A stretch of DNA of 29,740 nt from a virus. The stretch covers positions 1 to 29,740 of the IMG/VR virus record IMGVR_UViG_3300046170_000318. One strand, written 5' to 3'. Positions within the stretch are counted from its first letter, which is position 1, and each line of letters starts with the position of its first letter. The notes beneath the pieces were generated by a model. That model saw only the letters and a list, made by a program, of their open reading frames with translations. It was not told the DNA's origin and made no database searches. Shown here piece by piece: positions 16,370-24,492 of this stretch. The position numbers and the translations under genes are program-made.

Positions 16370-17265
16370 TGGCTAACGTCCGCGTTATTGGGATAACTGT
16401 ATTTAATGCCCCAAATAATTCTCACTGCACCACCGCCAGGCTGGGTGTAATCAGGGGCAACTGACGGGGATTCGTTATAGAGCCCTGAGCCACCAGCTCC
16501 AAAGTCTGCGCCAGTGCCACTAGAGCCAGAATTACCCCTTTCGGGGGCTTGCCCTTCAGCCTGGACGGGACTGCCGGCACCGCTTGCGCCGACTCCTTTA
16601 ACGCCCACGCCACCGCCTGCTGACCCCCTGGAAAAGCCACCCTGAAATCCGGTGTTCCGGTAATAGGTAAATCCGCCTGCCGCGCCGCCGCCCTGGCCGC
16701 CGTTGCTGACAGCACCAACCTGAGCAGACTTGCCAGCACCGCCATTGCCCTGGTAGCCGGCCGCTCCGCCACCCGCGCCGGTCCAAACTTCAATATTCGA
16801 TCCGTTATTAATAATTCTCTCGCTTGAGCCGTCACCGCCGGTCCCGCCGCCACCTGCGCGGCCCTGTAAGTCATATCCGCCACCTGGTCCGGATGCGCTC
16901 CCACCGTAAGCCTGGATAAAAATATCATCAAACTCTTGCAGGTTTTCTTTGGGGATACCTATTGATGAGTGCCTGCTATCACCCCCAACGGCTGGGGCGC
17001 CCACCCTAATCAGCAATTGCTTGCCTGGGTCAACTTCAATGTCGTTAGCCCATACCAGGCCACCACCACCGCCACCGTTGTAAGATGTAGTCAGCGCGTA
17101 ATCGTTATAAGCGCCCGCCCCAATACAACAGACGTGTATCCTGGTAACGGACAGGGGTACATTCCAGTAGTAAAACCCTGGGGTTAAAAACTCTTTTTCG
17201 CCAATATAGATATTGCCGCCCTCACCGGAGCCGCCAATAGCCGTCAATAGCTTGCTTCTGATCAA
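16366..17265 (-). CDS. glycine-rich fibre-type protein
   Basis: About 299 aa, more than a quarter of them Gly. The N-terminal region carries F-x-T-P-G-F-Y-Y-W-N-V-P, the start of the glycine-rich domain family used in phage fibre tips. Long GGGG and GSAGGG tracts follow. I choose TTG 17265, which overlaps the upstream stop as TTGA and gives a whole number of codons. An ATG at 17325 would overlap the upstream gene by 64 bases and adds an unlikely basic leader. The start is uncertain, and a frame-broken fusion with the upstream fibre is an alternative. A polyglycine-helix adhesin role is inferred. Confidence 0.6.
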   Translation of the reverse strand: MIRSKLLTAIGGSGEGGNIYIGEKEFLTPGFYYWNVPLSVTRIHVCCIGAGAYNDYALTTSYNGGGGGGLVWANDIEVDPGKQLLIRVGAPAVGGDSRHSSIGIPKENLQEFDDIFIQAYGGSASGPGGGYDLQGRAGGGGTGGDGSSERIINNGSNIEVWTGAGGGAAGYQGNGGAGKSAQVGAVSNGGQGGGAAGGFTYYRNTGFQGGFSRGSAGGGVGVKGVGASGAGSPVQAEGQAPERGNSGSSGTGADFGAGGSGLYNESPSVAPDYTQPGGGAVRIIWGIKYSYPNNADVSQ

Positions 17266-17921
17266 GACGCGACCCCAGAATAAGCACCAAATAACTCGTT
17301 GCCGTTGCCGGCGTTCGCCGTCCAAAACTGAATAACATTTATGCCTGTATTTAAATCAGGCTCGCCGCCGCCAATCCACTTGACCGCGTTACTCGCGCCG
17401 TTGTGCTTCCAAACAATATTGGTGGCGCTGGATGTTTGCTTGTTCAGCATGAGCGTTATGCCCTGACCACTTGATGGCATCGCCAGGTTGTATGTATAAG
17501 TCTGGTTTTGACTGATAACCGCAGAGTGAATGGTGCCCTGATCAATAGAAAGGGTTGCCGTTGTGCTGTTAATTAGCGCGGCATTTTTTTCTGTGATTCC
17601 GCCCTGGCAATCAATGCTTCTGGCGTCCAAGTCAACGTTAGATATATTACCGTTAGGGTCATCCATGCCCACCAGATTTTTTACCTTGCCGCTAATCTCA
17701 ACGTCTGGGTGTATCTCTACATCATCATTAACGCCGCCAATCGGTCCGGTAATTGCTGAGCCAGATACCTCGCCCGAATCAATCTTAATGCCGTTAATGG
17801 GCTGATCGCCGCCCAATAGCGCATCAATCTTGTCCAGGTCATCATTGAGGTTGCCACCCCACTCGTTTTCTGACCCGCCAATGGTTGGCTTGACTAGGGC
17901 ATAATTAGTTGTGATTGCCAT
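17262..17921 (-). CDS. tail fibre protein
   Basis: This 219-aa protein is intact. The N-terminus shows the common fibre start motif with LVKPTIGGSENEWGGNLNDD then LDKIDALLGG. The middle is a strand-rich region with repeated VEI/SGK segments. The C-terminal half (about residues 120-215) looks like a beta-domain containing TLMLNKQTSS and VIQFWTANAGN. It starts 11 bases after the repaired lipoprotein stop, with AGGAG upstream. A side fibre or fibre subunit binding the host surface is likely. Confidence 0.75.
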   Translation of the reverse strand: MAITTNYALVKPTIGGSENEWGGNLNDDLDKIDALLGGDQPINGIKIDSGEVSGSAITGPIGGVNDDVEIHPDVEISGKVKNLVGMDDPNGNISNVDLDARSIDCQGGITEKNAALINSTTATLSIDQGTIHSAVISQNQTYTYNLAMPSSGQGITLMLNKQTSSATNIVWKHNGASNAVKWIGGGEPDLNTGINVIQFWTANAGNGNELFGAYSGVAS

Positions 17922-17932
17922 CTAAATAACTC

Positions 17933-18752
17933 CTATTGGCACTGCGGGGGCCGTGGCGCAAATGTCACCGCACAGTTAATCTCTGTCACCTTGGTGGCGC
18001 CATCGCCGCCAGACACGTCGGGAACCCCATCATTGTTTAAATCAATTGAGTAAGTAGGCGCCGGCAGACTTGAGCGTTGTTACTAGCTCACTCAAAGTCA
18101 TGTTTGTCCCTTGGTAATCAATTGTCGTATCCATTGAATACGATGTCGTAGTTGTAGTATTAGTGTCCGCGCTCGTATCCGTAACGACGCTTTGATCAAT
18201 AACAGCCTCATCCTGAAGAGTGTAGTAATCACCACCCACTGCCACCCCAGTTTGAGCCGCCGCAACACTACCCAGGCTCGCAACCGCCTCAACAATTCCT
18301 CTGTCTGCAATTTGGTCTCCCAAGAGTATGTCCCTATTATTGTCCGACGCATTTCGCTGTGTCTCACCGTTTATACCGGCGATCGCTACTCCCGTTATCA
18401 TCCCACCAATTGAAGGCGCCAAGGCTTTGGTCCACTCCAGTGCGCTATTCTCCTGGCGTTGCAATGCGAGGATAGGGGTTTGTCCCGTCCCTTCTTCGTT
18501 CATGCTTTGAAACGCCAAGGCCATTGCGACCATTCCAGAGCTGGACGGATCAGCCTGAGCGACTGAAGCAAGCGCCTTATAAAGCTCTGCTTTTGCTGTA
18601 GCTTCTGCAATCTTTTGATCCTTGATTGCTTCGTGCTGGACTGCAACCATTCTCACCTGATCAGTGCCGTGCTGGGATGCTCGCTCATTCCCCAACTTTG
18701 TGGCGCAACCAGAGACCAGAACCAAAGAAATCGCTAAGGCTAATTTTTTCAT
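17933..18752 (-). CDS. phage lipoprotein with calcium-loop motif (one frame break)
   Basis: The N-terminus is a lipoprotein signal: basic MKK, a hydrophobic core, and lipobox LVSGC with the acylated Cys at residue 16. As read the frame stops at 18042. Removing one base near 18055-18062 extends it to 17933, giving 272 aa ending in a Ca-binding-like loop D-L-N-N-D-G-V-P-D followed by PPQCQ. The central part is Ala-rich helical, then Thr/Ser-rich. It overlaps the upstream fibre gene as TAATG. Membrane-anchored phage lipoproteins can block the receptor against superinfection or be virion parts; which applies here is unknown. Confidence 0.7.
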
Positions 18753-19390
18753 TACGGTTGACCTGCAAACATGTCAATAACGATCATACTGAATGACGTG
18801 CGCTGTGCCGGCATCGGGTCCCACACCCCATTGTTAAGCTCATAAGCAAAAAACGTCAGGTAATTGGATGTAGGCGCAACAACGTTAATGATTACTGGCT
18901 TGCCCGTTAACGTAATCGGGGTGATATTAAAGGCGTAGTGAGCACTTAAATCGTCGGTCCAATCATCTAGTTGATTAGCAAAATTAATTTGTGTGCCGTT
19001 TGCTCCAGAGGCCGTAATTGATGCGATGTTGTGTTTGTACACTAAACCCTGCTGAATGCCTTGATCCAAGAAAGCAGTGTTGTAATAACATGACGCAACG
19101 TTACCTTCATACTTATTGGCGATAGCGTCGTTAACAGTGGCCTCTAGCGTATTGAAATCGGTATTTAGCTTTGTAACGTCAGCCTCGAGATCATCAATGG
19201 ACTGGGAAGTGTCCCCTATGTTATTGAGATCCGTATGAGATGCCGTTACCTCACCCTTAACGTTGGGAAAGGTTTTCTTAATTGCATGTTTAATAACCCT
19301 GATATGGTTATCGCCTTCGCTGATACTTTCGGTTCCCAGTGGAGCGTCAGCATCAAGCTCATGGATTCCATTTGCATTTTCAACACCCAT
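18752..19390 (-). CDS. tail fibre protein
   Basis: This 212-aa protein is intact. Near residues 20-50 it has the common fibre motif GTESISEGDNHIRVIKHAIK then TFPNV-x-G-x-V-T-A-SH. A coiled coil follows (about residues 60-90, DDLEADVTKLNTDFNTLEATV), then a C-terminal beta-domain with paired cysteine/tyrosine residues at VASCYYN. It begins directly after the upstream stop with GGAGG upstream and overlaps the lipoprotein start. A trimeric short fibre is likely. Confidence 0.72.
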   Translation of the reverse strand: MGVENANGIHELDADAPLGTESISEGDNHIRVIKHAIKKTFPNVKGEVTASHTDLNNIGDTSQSIDDLEADVTKLNTDFNTLEATVNDAIANKYEGNVASCYYNTAFLDQGIQQGLVYKHNIASITASGANGTQINFANQLDDWTDDLSAHYAFNITPITLTGKPVIINVVAPTSNYLTFFAYELNNGVWDPMPAQRTSFSMIVIDMFAGQP

Positions 19391-19960
19391 TTAATTAACC
19401 TCCATACTTTTCTCAAACAACTCATCAAGCTGTTCATCTGTGATATTAGCCGCCTGAGCCACCTCAATTACCCACTCGTCCAAGCGGTTGATCGTGGTAG
19501 CGAAGCCCCAGTGAATAGCGTAAGGCGTCACGTCTACACCGTTAGCCTCAGCCGTAGCGTCCAGAGTAGCCACAGCCGCATTCATAACGCCGTATACGCC
19601 AATCTGGTCTAGCTGTAGTCTGAGGTTCTCGTTAGTTGCCGAGAGTCCCTGACGCTTCTTGAGTAGCTTCTGAGCCTCGTAGTCAGCTATCTGCTGTTCT
19701 ACTGTGGCTTCTTCTGTGGCAGTGAACATGGGCTGTACCTTCCACGCCTCTACCCAGTCACCATCTGACTGCACAGCGCCGTCACCCACAGCCACCTCGT
19801 ACTCACCTAGCTCAGGCTTAGGACTAGGGAGGACGGGGTCAACGCCTAAAGACTCTAGGGTCGCCGCCGTCCATACCTTGGGAAAGCTGGTGTTGGTGTT
19901 CTGTGCCTTTAGCTCTGACTTAGTAGCCAAGGAGCCGTCTGTTCTCTTCCTGTATTTCAT
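19391..19960 (-). CDS. possible fibre assembly chaperone or small fibre-associated protein
   Basis: This 189-aa protein is intact. The first half is a Pro-rich region with PKPELGEYEVAVGDGAV and a W-x3-W-x-V-Q-P-M-F segment, resembling small phage fibre-chaperone-type proteins. The second half is helical (EEATVEQQIADYEAQKLLKK onwards) and acidic at the C-terminus. It lies directly downstream of the large DUF7483-type fibre, the usual place for a chaperone. I do not recognise the exact family, so the assignment is by composition and position. Confidence 0.5.
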   Translation of the reverse strand: MKYRKRTDGSLATKSELKAQNTNTSFPKVWTAATLESLGVDPVLPSPKPELGEYEVAVGDGAVQSDGDWVEAWKVQPMFTATEEATVEQQIADYEAQKLLKKRQGLSATNENLRLQLDQIGVYGVMNAAVATLDATAEANGVDVTPYAIHWGFATTINRLDEWVIEVAQAANITDEQLDELFEKSMEVN

Positions 19961-19970
19961 GTGTTGCTCC

Positions 19971-21917
19971 TTATGCTATTGCCATGTAAATGTATTCAGC
20001 GCCGTCAATGCTGGGGTTCCATGTGTCCCCGTCAGTTGTTACAGGGAGTACTGTGAATGCACCGCTTGTGTATGAGAACCTTTTGTCCTTTTGAGCGTCT
20101 GTAGTGTTGAGGGCTAAGGTTCTGTTTAAACCACCAGGAAAGTCCGTATACATCCAGTTGCCATTCCCATCAGTGCGCTTAACCATTACAAATCGAGGAA
20201 TTGCCGCACCGAATCCGCAGTCAACGACCACATTAGAGCCAGTACCCGTGTAAGTACCGATGTCACAGATGCCGGGGACTGAGGCGAAGAGGTAGGCTAT
20301 GTGGAAAACGGTTCGCCCTGCGTTTAAATCGTTGTCGGGGCCATTCTTTATCTCAAACACTTCATCAGTAGGCTCGTTGAAGAGTCTGAAACCAAACGTG
20401 GCCACTGAGTTTAACTTTCCATCTAGGGCTACGGAATCTGAATAAACCGCCCAGTCACCATTACCATTCTTACACTTAACCCACATCATCTCAGGCTTAA
20501 CGCCGAGGCTATGAGGAACTTGAAGTCCTGCCACACCAGTACCCTCATACGTCACCACATCGAAGAAGCCGTGTGCGCGCCTCCACATAGCGCCTACATA
20601 ATCTAGGCTATCGCTCCCGTTGGACATTGCCCCGTCTTGATAATCAAAAGCGAAAGCAGAGGACTCCATTCCGGTACCTGGGTCAGATGTAACAAGCGTA
20701 CTTCCCTGAGTAAGGCGCGCCATAAGCATCGGATAGTTTGCACCGCCTGTAATGACTGACCGAAGAAGCGCGTCAGCTGGAAAACCTGACACATAGTTAG
20801 GCTCGGTTGATACTTGATTGCTGAGAGCAAACAACTCCTCTGGCTCGAACTCACTCGCTGGCTTGTTCGGGCGGCGTATCGCCATGTAGATGTATTCACC
20901 GTTACTGGCATTTACACTGCTAGTCGTGTCGTTTACCTTAAAACCTGTTGGGGTTATATCTAGGCGTGCAGTATTGGCCGATTCCGCATCTGATAGATTT
21001 GCGCTTAACTTTGGAAAGTTAGCCCCAACCGGCCAGCCTCTCATATTGTCTCTTAACACCCAATCCCCAGAACTAGAGGCGGGTTTAAGGAGCAACCACT
21101 GAGGCTCCCATCCGAGATCAATCTCAGGGCCGTCTGCGTTTCCGTTACCCGTGTAGCTCCCGCACTGGATCACGCCCTCTTCACTGTCGTCGTGGGCGAA
21201 GACGTAGGCGACGTATTCAGAGTTTAGAGTGTTTACGTCACTATGTGAGCCTACTGTGAATGCAGAACTGGTAGGGGATGTTGAGGTAAAGGTTTCGGCT
21301 TGCAACTGAGCCTCCGCCCGATCCTCTAATAATAACCTAGCAGTAGTGCCAGTAGAGATCGACCTATTCCACACAGGCCATTTTCCAGTACCGTCGGTTC
21401 GCTTTACAATAATCATCCCTGGCTCAACGCCTAAGTTATGGGGTATCTCACGCCCCGTTACGCCATCACCCGTGTACGTCACCACGTCGAAGAACGAAGG
21501 TGCCTTGCGGAAGGTCCAAGAGACGTAGCCTACTCCAGATGAATTATAAGACCCAGTGTATTTTGGCCCGACAGAGTAACCGTTGGAGTTAAAGCTGGTG
21601 AGGTCTTTGCCTGCGGGTGCTACTTGGGCGCCAAACGCCTCATTAGACTGGAGGTTGCCGCCAGAAACACCCCTCTCCGTATCCATCAGGCCGTGGTCGT
21701 ATCCTGCCGTCCTGTCCTTGGTCCACACCATCCCGCCCTCACCGTCGAGGTCGATACCATTAACGATGTCTTGATCTGCGTCCGTACCCGTGTATAAGTA
21801 AGTCGAAAACACGTCGTCAACAAAGGTGCCGCCTGAGCCGCCGCCGCCAGAGTGATCGCCACCGTTATCAGGGTCAGATGCCGCTGTCGCTGTGCCGCTT
21901 ATTCTGCGTGTTGGCAT
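19971..21917 (-). CDS. large tail fibre, DUF7483-type repeats
   Basis: This 648-aa protein is intact. It has an N-terminal Gly/Ser linker (about residues 20-32), then two related halves. Each half contains FFDVVTY-x-G-x-G-V-x-G followed by P-H-x-L-G-V-x-P and a -V-K-x-D/N-G-x-W-x-V block. Additional copies of the SYTGNG / TYTGTG and IPRFVMVKRTDGNGNW-type element occur. These features match what I recall of DUF7483 in marine phage fibre proteins. Both halves end near an EYIYMAI motif. Host-surface binding is inferred. The region contains few CCWGG sites compared with its surroundings. Confidence 0.7.
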   Translation of the reverse strand: MPTRRISGTATAASDPDNGGDHSGGGGSGGTFVDDVFSTYLYTGTDADQDIVNGIDLDGEGGMVWTKDRTAGYDHGLMDTERGVSGGNLQSNEAFGAQVAPAGKDLTSFNSNGYSVGPKYTGSYNSSGVGYVSWTFRKAPSFFDVVTYTGDGVTGREIPHNLGVEPGMIIVKRTDGTGKWPVWNRSISTGTTARLLLEDRAEAQLQAETFTSTSPTSSAFTVGSHSDVNTLNSEYVAYVFAHDDSEEGVIQCGSYTGNGNADGPEIDLGWEPQWLLLKPASSSGDWVLRDNMRGWPVGANFPKLSANLSDAESANTARLDITPTGFKVNDTTSSVNASNGEYIYMAIRRPNKPASEFEPEELFALSNQVSTEPNYVSGFPADALLRSVITGGANYPMLMARLTQGSTLVTSDPGTGMESSAFAFDYQDGAMSNGSDSLDYVGAMWRRAHGFFDVVTYEGTGVAGLQVPHSLGVKPEMMWVKCKNGNGDWAVYSDSVALDGKLNSVATFGFRLFNEPTDEVFEIKNGPDNDLNAGRTVFHIAYLFASVPGICDIGTYTGTGSNVVVDCGFGAAIPRFVMVKRTDGNGNWMYTDFPGGLNRTLALNTTDAQKDKRFSYTSGAFTVLPVTTDGDTWNPSIDGAEYIYMAIA

Positions 21918-21919
21918 TC

Positions 21920-22336
21920 TTAGATGTCCTTTCCTGCCACTAGGCCGGTGTAAGTAGATCCGCCGTCGCTAGTGGTAAAAATAAATGCGTCTGTCTTGTC
22001 TGCTGTAGCCGTAAGGTCTGGTGTAGTACCTCCAGGCCACCTAACCGACGCGGGCCACGTTACCGTGAAGCCACTGCCGCTAGCATCTTGGGTAATAGAT
22101 AAGCTAAAACCTGCCGCTCCGGTGCTGGGCGCGCCCGTGAAACTGAAAGTTGTATTCCCAGACAGCACTAAAGAGAAAGCGCCGCCAGAGCCTAGTGAAA
22201 TGCTGGGGCTTGTGCCCGAAAGAACTGTGTAGCCTTCTGCCAATCCACTACCCTCAATAGACAAGAAGTCACCAGCAGGCACCTCTGAAATCTTCTCTGA
22301 AGTAGCGTCAACGTATGTTGGGATTCTGTTAGCCAT
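21920..22336 (-). CDS. small fibre-associated beta protein
   Basis: This 138-aa protein is intact. It has a Ser/Gly/Thr-rich strand pattern: FSLVLSGNTTFSFTGAPSTG, then GFTVTWPASVRWPGGTTPDL, then DAFIFTTSDGGSTYTG. This is the usual look of a small beta-barrel in phage fibre tips. It starts behind the small fibre gene and ends 2 bases before the 648-aa fibre. A fibre tip or receptor-binding part is inferred. Confidence 0.6.
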   Translation of the reverse strand: MANRIPTYVDATSEKISEVPAGDFLSIEGSGLAEGYTVLSGTSPSISLGSGGAFSLVLSGNTTFSFTGAPSTGAAGFSLSITQDASGSGFTVTWPASVRWPGGTTPDLTATADKTDAFIFTTSDGGSTYTGLVAGKDI

Positions 22337-22347
22337 CTATATATCTC

Positions 22348-22656
22348 CTATGCGGCCAGCGGTAATTCAAGCTCACCGCCGCGTGTCATTACGGCTAACT
22401 TTGCGCCGTCTGCTGTTAATGGAAGTTGTGCGGCGCCAGAGCGCAGGGAAACCGGAAGCGTGTAAGTAACATTGCTACCCGCAACCACTTCAGCCCATGC
22501 CGCATCCTGGCGACCATAAATAAGTCCATTTACGGGAGCCTCTTCAATGCCGCCCCCGCCGCCAGAGCCTGATCCACCGGTCCACATCCAGCGCCCCGTA
22601 TTTGGGTCAAGCTCCCATCCGATCAATTCGGGATCATCTATTACCCTTGTGCTCAT
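22348..22656 (-). CDS. small fibre-mosaic protein with IYGRQD module
   Basis: This 102-aa protein is intact. ATG 22656 overlaps the upstream stop (ATGA) and is preferred to ATG 22674, which lies inside the upstream gene. It begins with an ELIGWELDPNTGRWMWTG segment related to the repeated Trp modules. A Gly-rich hinge follows, then NGLIYGRQDAAWAEV, which is paralogous to DSLIYGRQDGQWVEV in the protein at 24045-24492. The rest is a short beta segment. It probably forms one functional fibre with the preceding protein. Confidence 0.62.
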   Translation of the reverse strand: MSTRVIDDPELIGWELDPNTGRWMWTGGSGSGGGGGIEEAPVNGLIYGRQDAAWAEVVAGSNVTYTLPVSLRSGAAQLPLTADGAKLAVMTRGGELELPLAA

Positions 22657-23218
22657 TTTGGAAACTCCAGCCATTTATCAACGTCCCAGATAAATACAAT
22701 GCCAGTGTTGGCATCCATCCACTGCATACCGTTTACCTTGTCAGCAGGCTCTGTCTTGGAAATAACCATCCCGCCAACGCTCTTTCCGCCAGTTACAGGA
22801 AACTGCAACCACTTTGACTCATCCCAGACCCAAACCTCTCCGTTAGTGGCGTCCATCCACACGTGTCCGGTAATGGGGGCGGTGGGCTCTGTTGCCGACA
22901 GAATCATCCCAGCCGCAGAAAACTCTACACCGTAACCGTCTTGTTTAATCCCAACGCCAGGCCCAGATTTAAAATCTAAGTCCTTGCATTGAAAACACGT
23001 TGACCGTACTGGAGCCGTTAATCTTGTAACTGCCAGTATTGATAGTTATCGGCGTTAGTATCGACACCAATAAACTCAGCGTCATTTAGGGCCCTGACTT
23101 TGCCGTCAGCCAGCTTGCTGTAAATCTTGCCGCTATCGACATCCAGGGCAAACTCCGCCTCTACCAGCGCGGAATCAGATGGCTTACCGTTGCCCTTTTT
23201 TAACGTGATCTCAGTCAT
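22653..23218 (-). CDS. fibre-mosaic protein with two Trp-rich repeats (two frame breaks)
   Basis: Pieces 23218-23018 and 22907-22653 join when one base is removed near 23041 and one in the A run at 22971-22974, giving 187 aa. The N-terminus (LKKGNGKPSDSALVEAEFAL) is a widespread fibre anchor motif. Residues about 103-140 and 149-186 are tandem copies of a 38-residue module: G-M-x-x-S-x-T-E-P ... W-M-D-A-x-x-G-x-V-x-x-W-D-x-x-K-W-L-x-F-P. A third close copy lies in the protein at 24045-24492. A receptor-binding role is inferred. Confidence 0.65.
22659..22772 (-). repeat. Trp-rich fibre module, copy E
   Basis: This encodes a 38-residue module with GMQWMDANTGIVFIWDVDKW at its core. It lies in tandem with the copy at 22797-22910, separated by 8 residues. 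It is the closest relative of the copy at 24240-24354, and the DNA is clearly related, not only the protein. Confidence 0.75.
22797..22910 (-). repeat. Trp-rich fibre module, copy D
   Basis: This encodes a module with HVWMDATNGEVWVWDESKW at its core. It is in tandem with copy E in the same gene. It is more diverged than copy E is from the copy at 24240-24354. Confidence 0.7.
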
Positions 23219-23225
23219 GGCTTAC

Positions 23226-23624
23226 TTAGTAAGTGCCGCCTGAGATGGACACCACTGACGCCTTGCTATCTAGCGCAGTCTGCAGGTCAGTAACGTCATC
23301 AATCTCATGAGTGTGACCGTCCATCGACACATCATCTAAAATATCTTGTAGCCCGTTAATGGTTGAGATGTCCTGGTTGTGATCATCTGGCGGGAATACA
23401 GACGGCTTGTTGCCGATCTCGCCCCAGTTAACTGACACGGTCGCGTCAAAGTGGATGCCGGTCCAACCAGCTCCCTGACCCTCACTGACCAGCCAATCAC
23501 CTGAGTTGTAAACGCCACCGTCATAAGTGCCGCCGTCCTCACAGATGAAAGTAAAGGTTGTTTGATCCAGCAGGCGGGTCAGCAGGGATTGGCCCGACAG
23601 AAAAGCCTGCCGCCGATCCTGCAT
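23226..23624 (-). CDS. small fibre-mosaic protein
   Basis: This 132-aa protein is intact. The start ATG 23624 overlaps the repaired upstream stop (TGATG). The middle has SVNWGEIGNKPSVFPPDDHN, the common W-x-x-I-x-N-K-P-x-x-F-P-P fibre motif. The following segment (INGLQDILDDVS, then HEIDDVTDLQTALDSKA) is typical of a trimeric fibre shaft. The end SISGGTY mirrors SMISGGNY at the end of the protein at 24045-24492, so they share a C-terminal piece. A fibre subunit is likely. Confidence 0.65.
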   Translation of the reverse strand: MQDRRQAFLSGQSLLTRLLDQTTFTFICEDGGTYDGGVYNSGDWLVSEGQGAGWTGIHFDATVSVNWGEIGNKPSVFPPDDHNQDISTINGLQDILDDVSMDGHTHEIDDVTDLQTALDSKASVVSISGGTY

Positions 23625-24035
23625 CAGGTAACCTGTGAGATTGTGCCATTAGACATCTTGGCAGTACCGGCGAAGGTCAAGGTTGCCCTGCAATGCACCC
23701 AGCTCGGTATCGATGTTAGATAAGTGAGTTAAGATTTCATCAATCTCAACCTCAAGCGTCTTGGCGTCTTGTCCAGCCTTGCCGTTGTCAATCTCATCGT
23801 AATCATGCCGGTGCGCCGCCGGCTTAAACTCTGTGGGGACGTTATCTAGCTGTGACCAATCAATGGTCTCGCTTGATATATCCGAGCCCAGCATGACAAC
23901 GCTGGAGCCGGTACCTGGTCTAAGGTCCAAATGACCTTATCTTGAAGGTCAATAAGTAGCTCACCTTGAGAGCCGCCAAAGTCACTGACATCGGGTTTGC
24001 CCGAGACCGTTGCGTAAATAAATGCGTGTTGCCAT
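23624..24035 (-). CDS. small fibre-mosaic protein (three frame breaks)
   Basis: ATG 24035 has AGGAG 8 bases upstream. The gene is broken at 24000-24002 (extra base), 23916-23922 (missing base) and 23672-23677 (extra base). After repair it is 136 aa and ends in an overlap with the next start. The N-terminus has LRNGLGKPDVSDFGGSQGEL, a fibre anchor motif related to that at 23218. Next come IDWSQLDNVPTEFKPAAHRH (the W-N-x-P-x-F-x-P-x-H motif) and a coiled-coil shaft. A fibre role is inferred. Confidence 0.6.
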
Positions 24036-24044
24036 GTTGCTCTC

Positions 24045-24492
24045 CTAGTAATTTCCGCCAGAAATCATTGAGACTTTCTCGGCATTTTCGCTTGCTAAGT
24101 TTTTAATCTGTACTGGCTTGTTCTCAATATCTATCCAATCTACAGAGCCGCCAGATACAGAAACCTCAACCCATTGACCATCCTGCCGGCCGTAAATCAG
24201 ACTGTCTTCAGGCGCTTCCTCCAGGCCATTAAAGCCGTGAGGGAACTCAATCCACTTGTCGTCATCCCAGATGAAAACCATTCCGGTTGTGGAGTCCAGC
24301 CATTGCATACCCGTAACAGGGGTCAGCGGGCTCTGTTGGGGATATGACCATCCCAGCGCCGGTTCCCGCGCCGCCAGCACCGCCAACAGACTTCCACATG
24401 CCAGGCGCCACAAACTCCCACGTCCTGCCATGCTCATAATGCTCAGTGCCGTATGGGGCGCCCTGGGGGAAGTTAACTATGCGCTCTTTCAC
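24045..24492 (-). CDS. fibre-mosaic protein with Trp module and IYGRQD module (one frame break)
   Basis: GTG 24492 lies directly after the upstream TAA, with GGAGG upstream. Removing one base at 24319-24322 joins the pieces into 148 aa. It has an N-terminal segment (EHGRTWEFVAPGMWKSV), a Gly/Ala hinge and a Trp module (GMQWLDSTTGMVFIWDDDKW). DSLIYGRQDGQWVEV and a short VDWIDIENKPV end follow. The module order is the same as in the pair of genes at 22348-23218, where the two parts are split by an ATGA junction. A fibre or receptor-binding subunit is inferred. Confidence 0.63.
24240..24354 (-). repeat. Trp-rich fibre module, copy C
   Basis: The 38-residue module is interrupted by the extra base at 24319-24322. 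The core matches the copy at 22659-22772 at most positions. More diverged relatives occur in the giant fibre at about 27984-28089 and 27580-27690, sharing the P-x-x-G-x-x-W pattern. Confidence 0.7.

Noticed and set aside
22348-24492. A diversity-generating retroelement acting on the fibre repeats
   Set aside because: No reverse transcriptase or template/variable repeat pair with adenine-specific changes is visible; differences between modules are spread over all bases.
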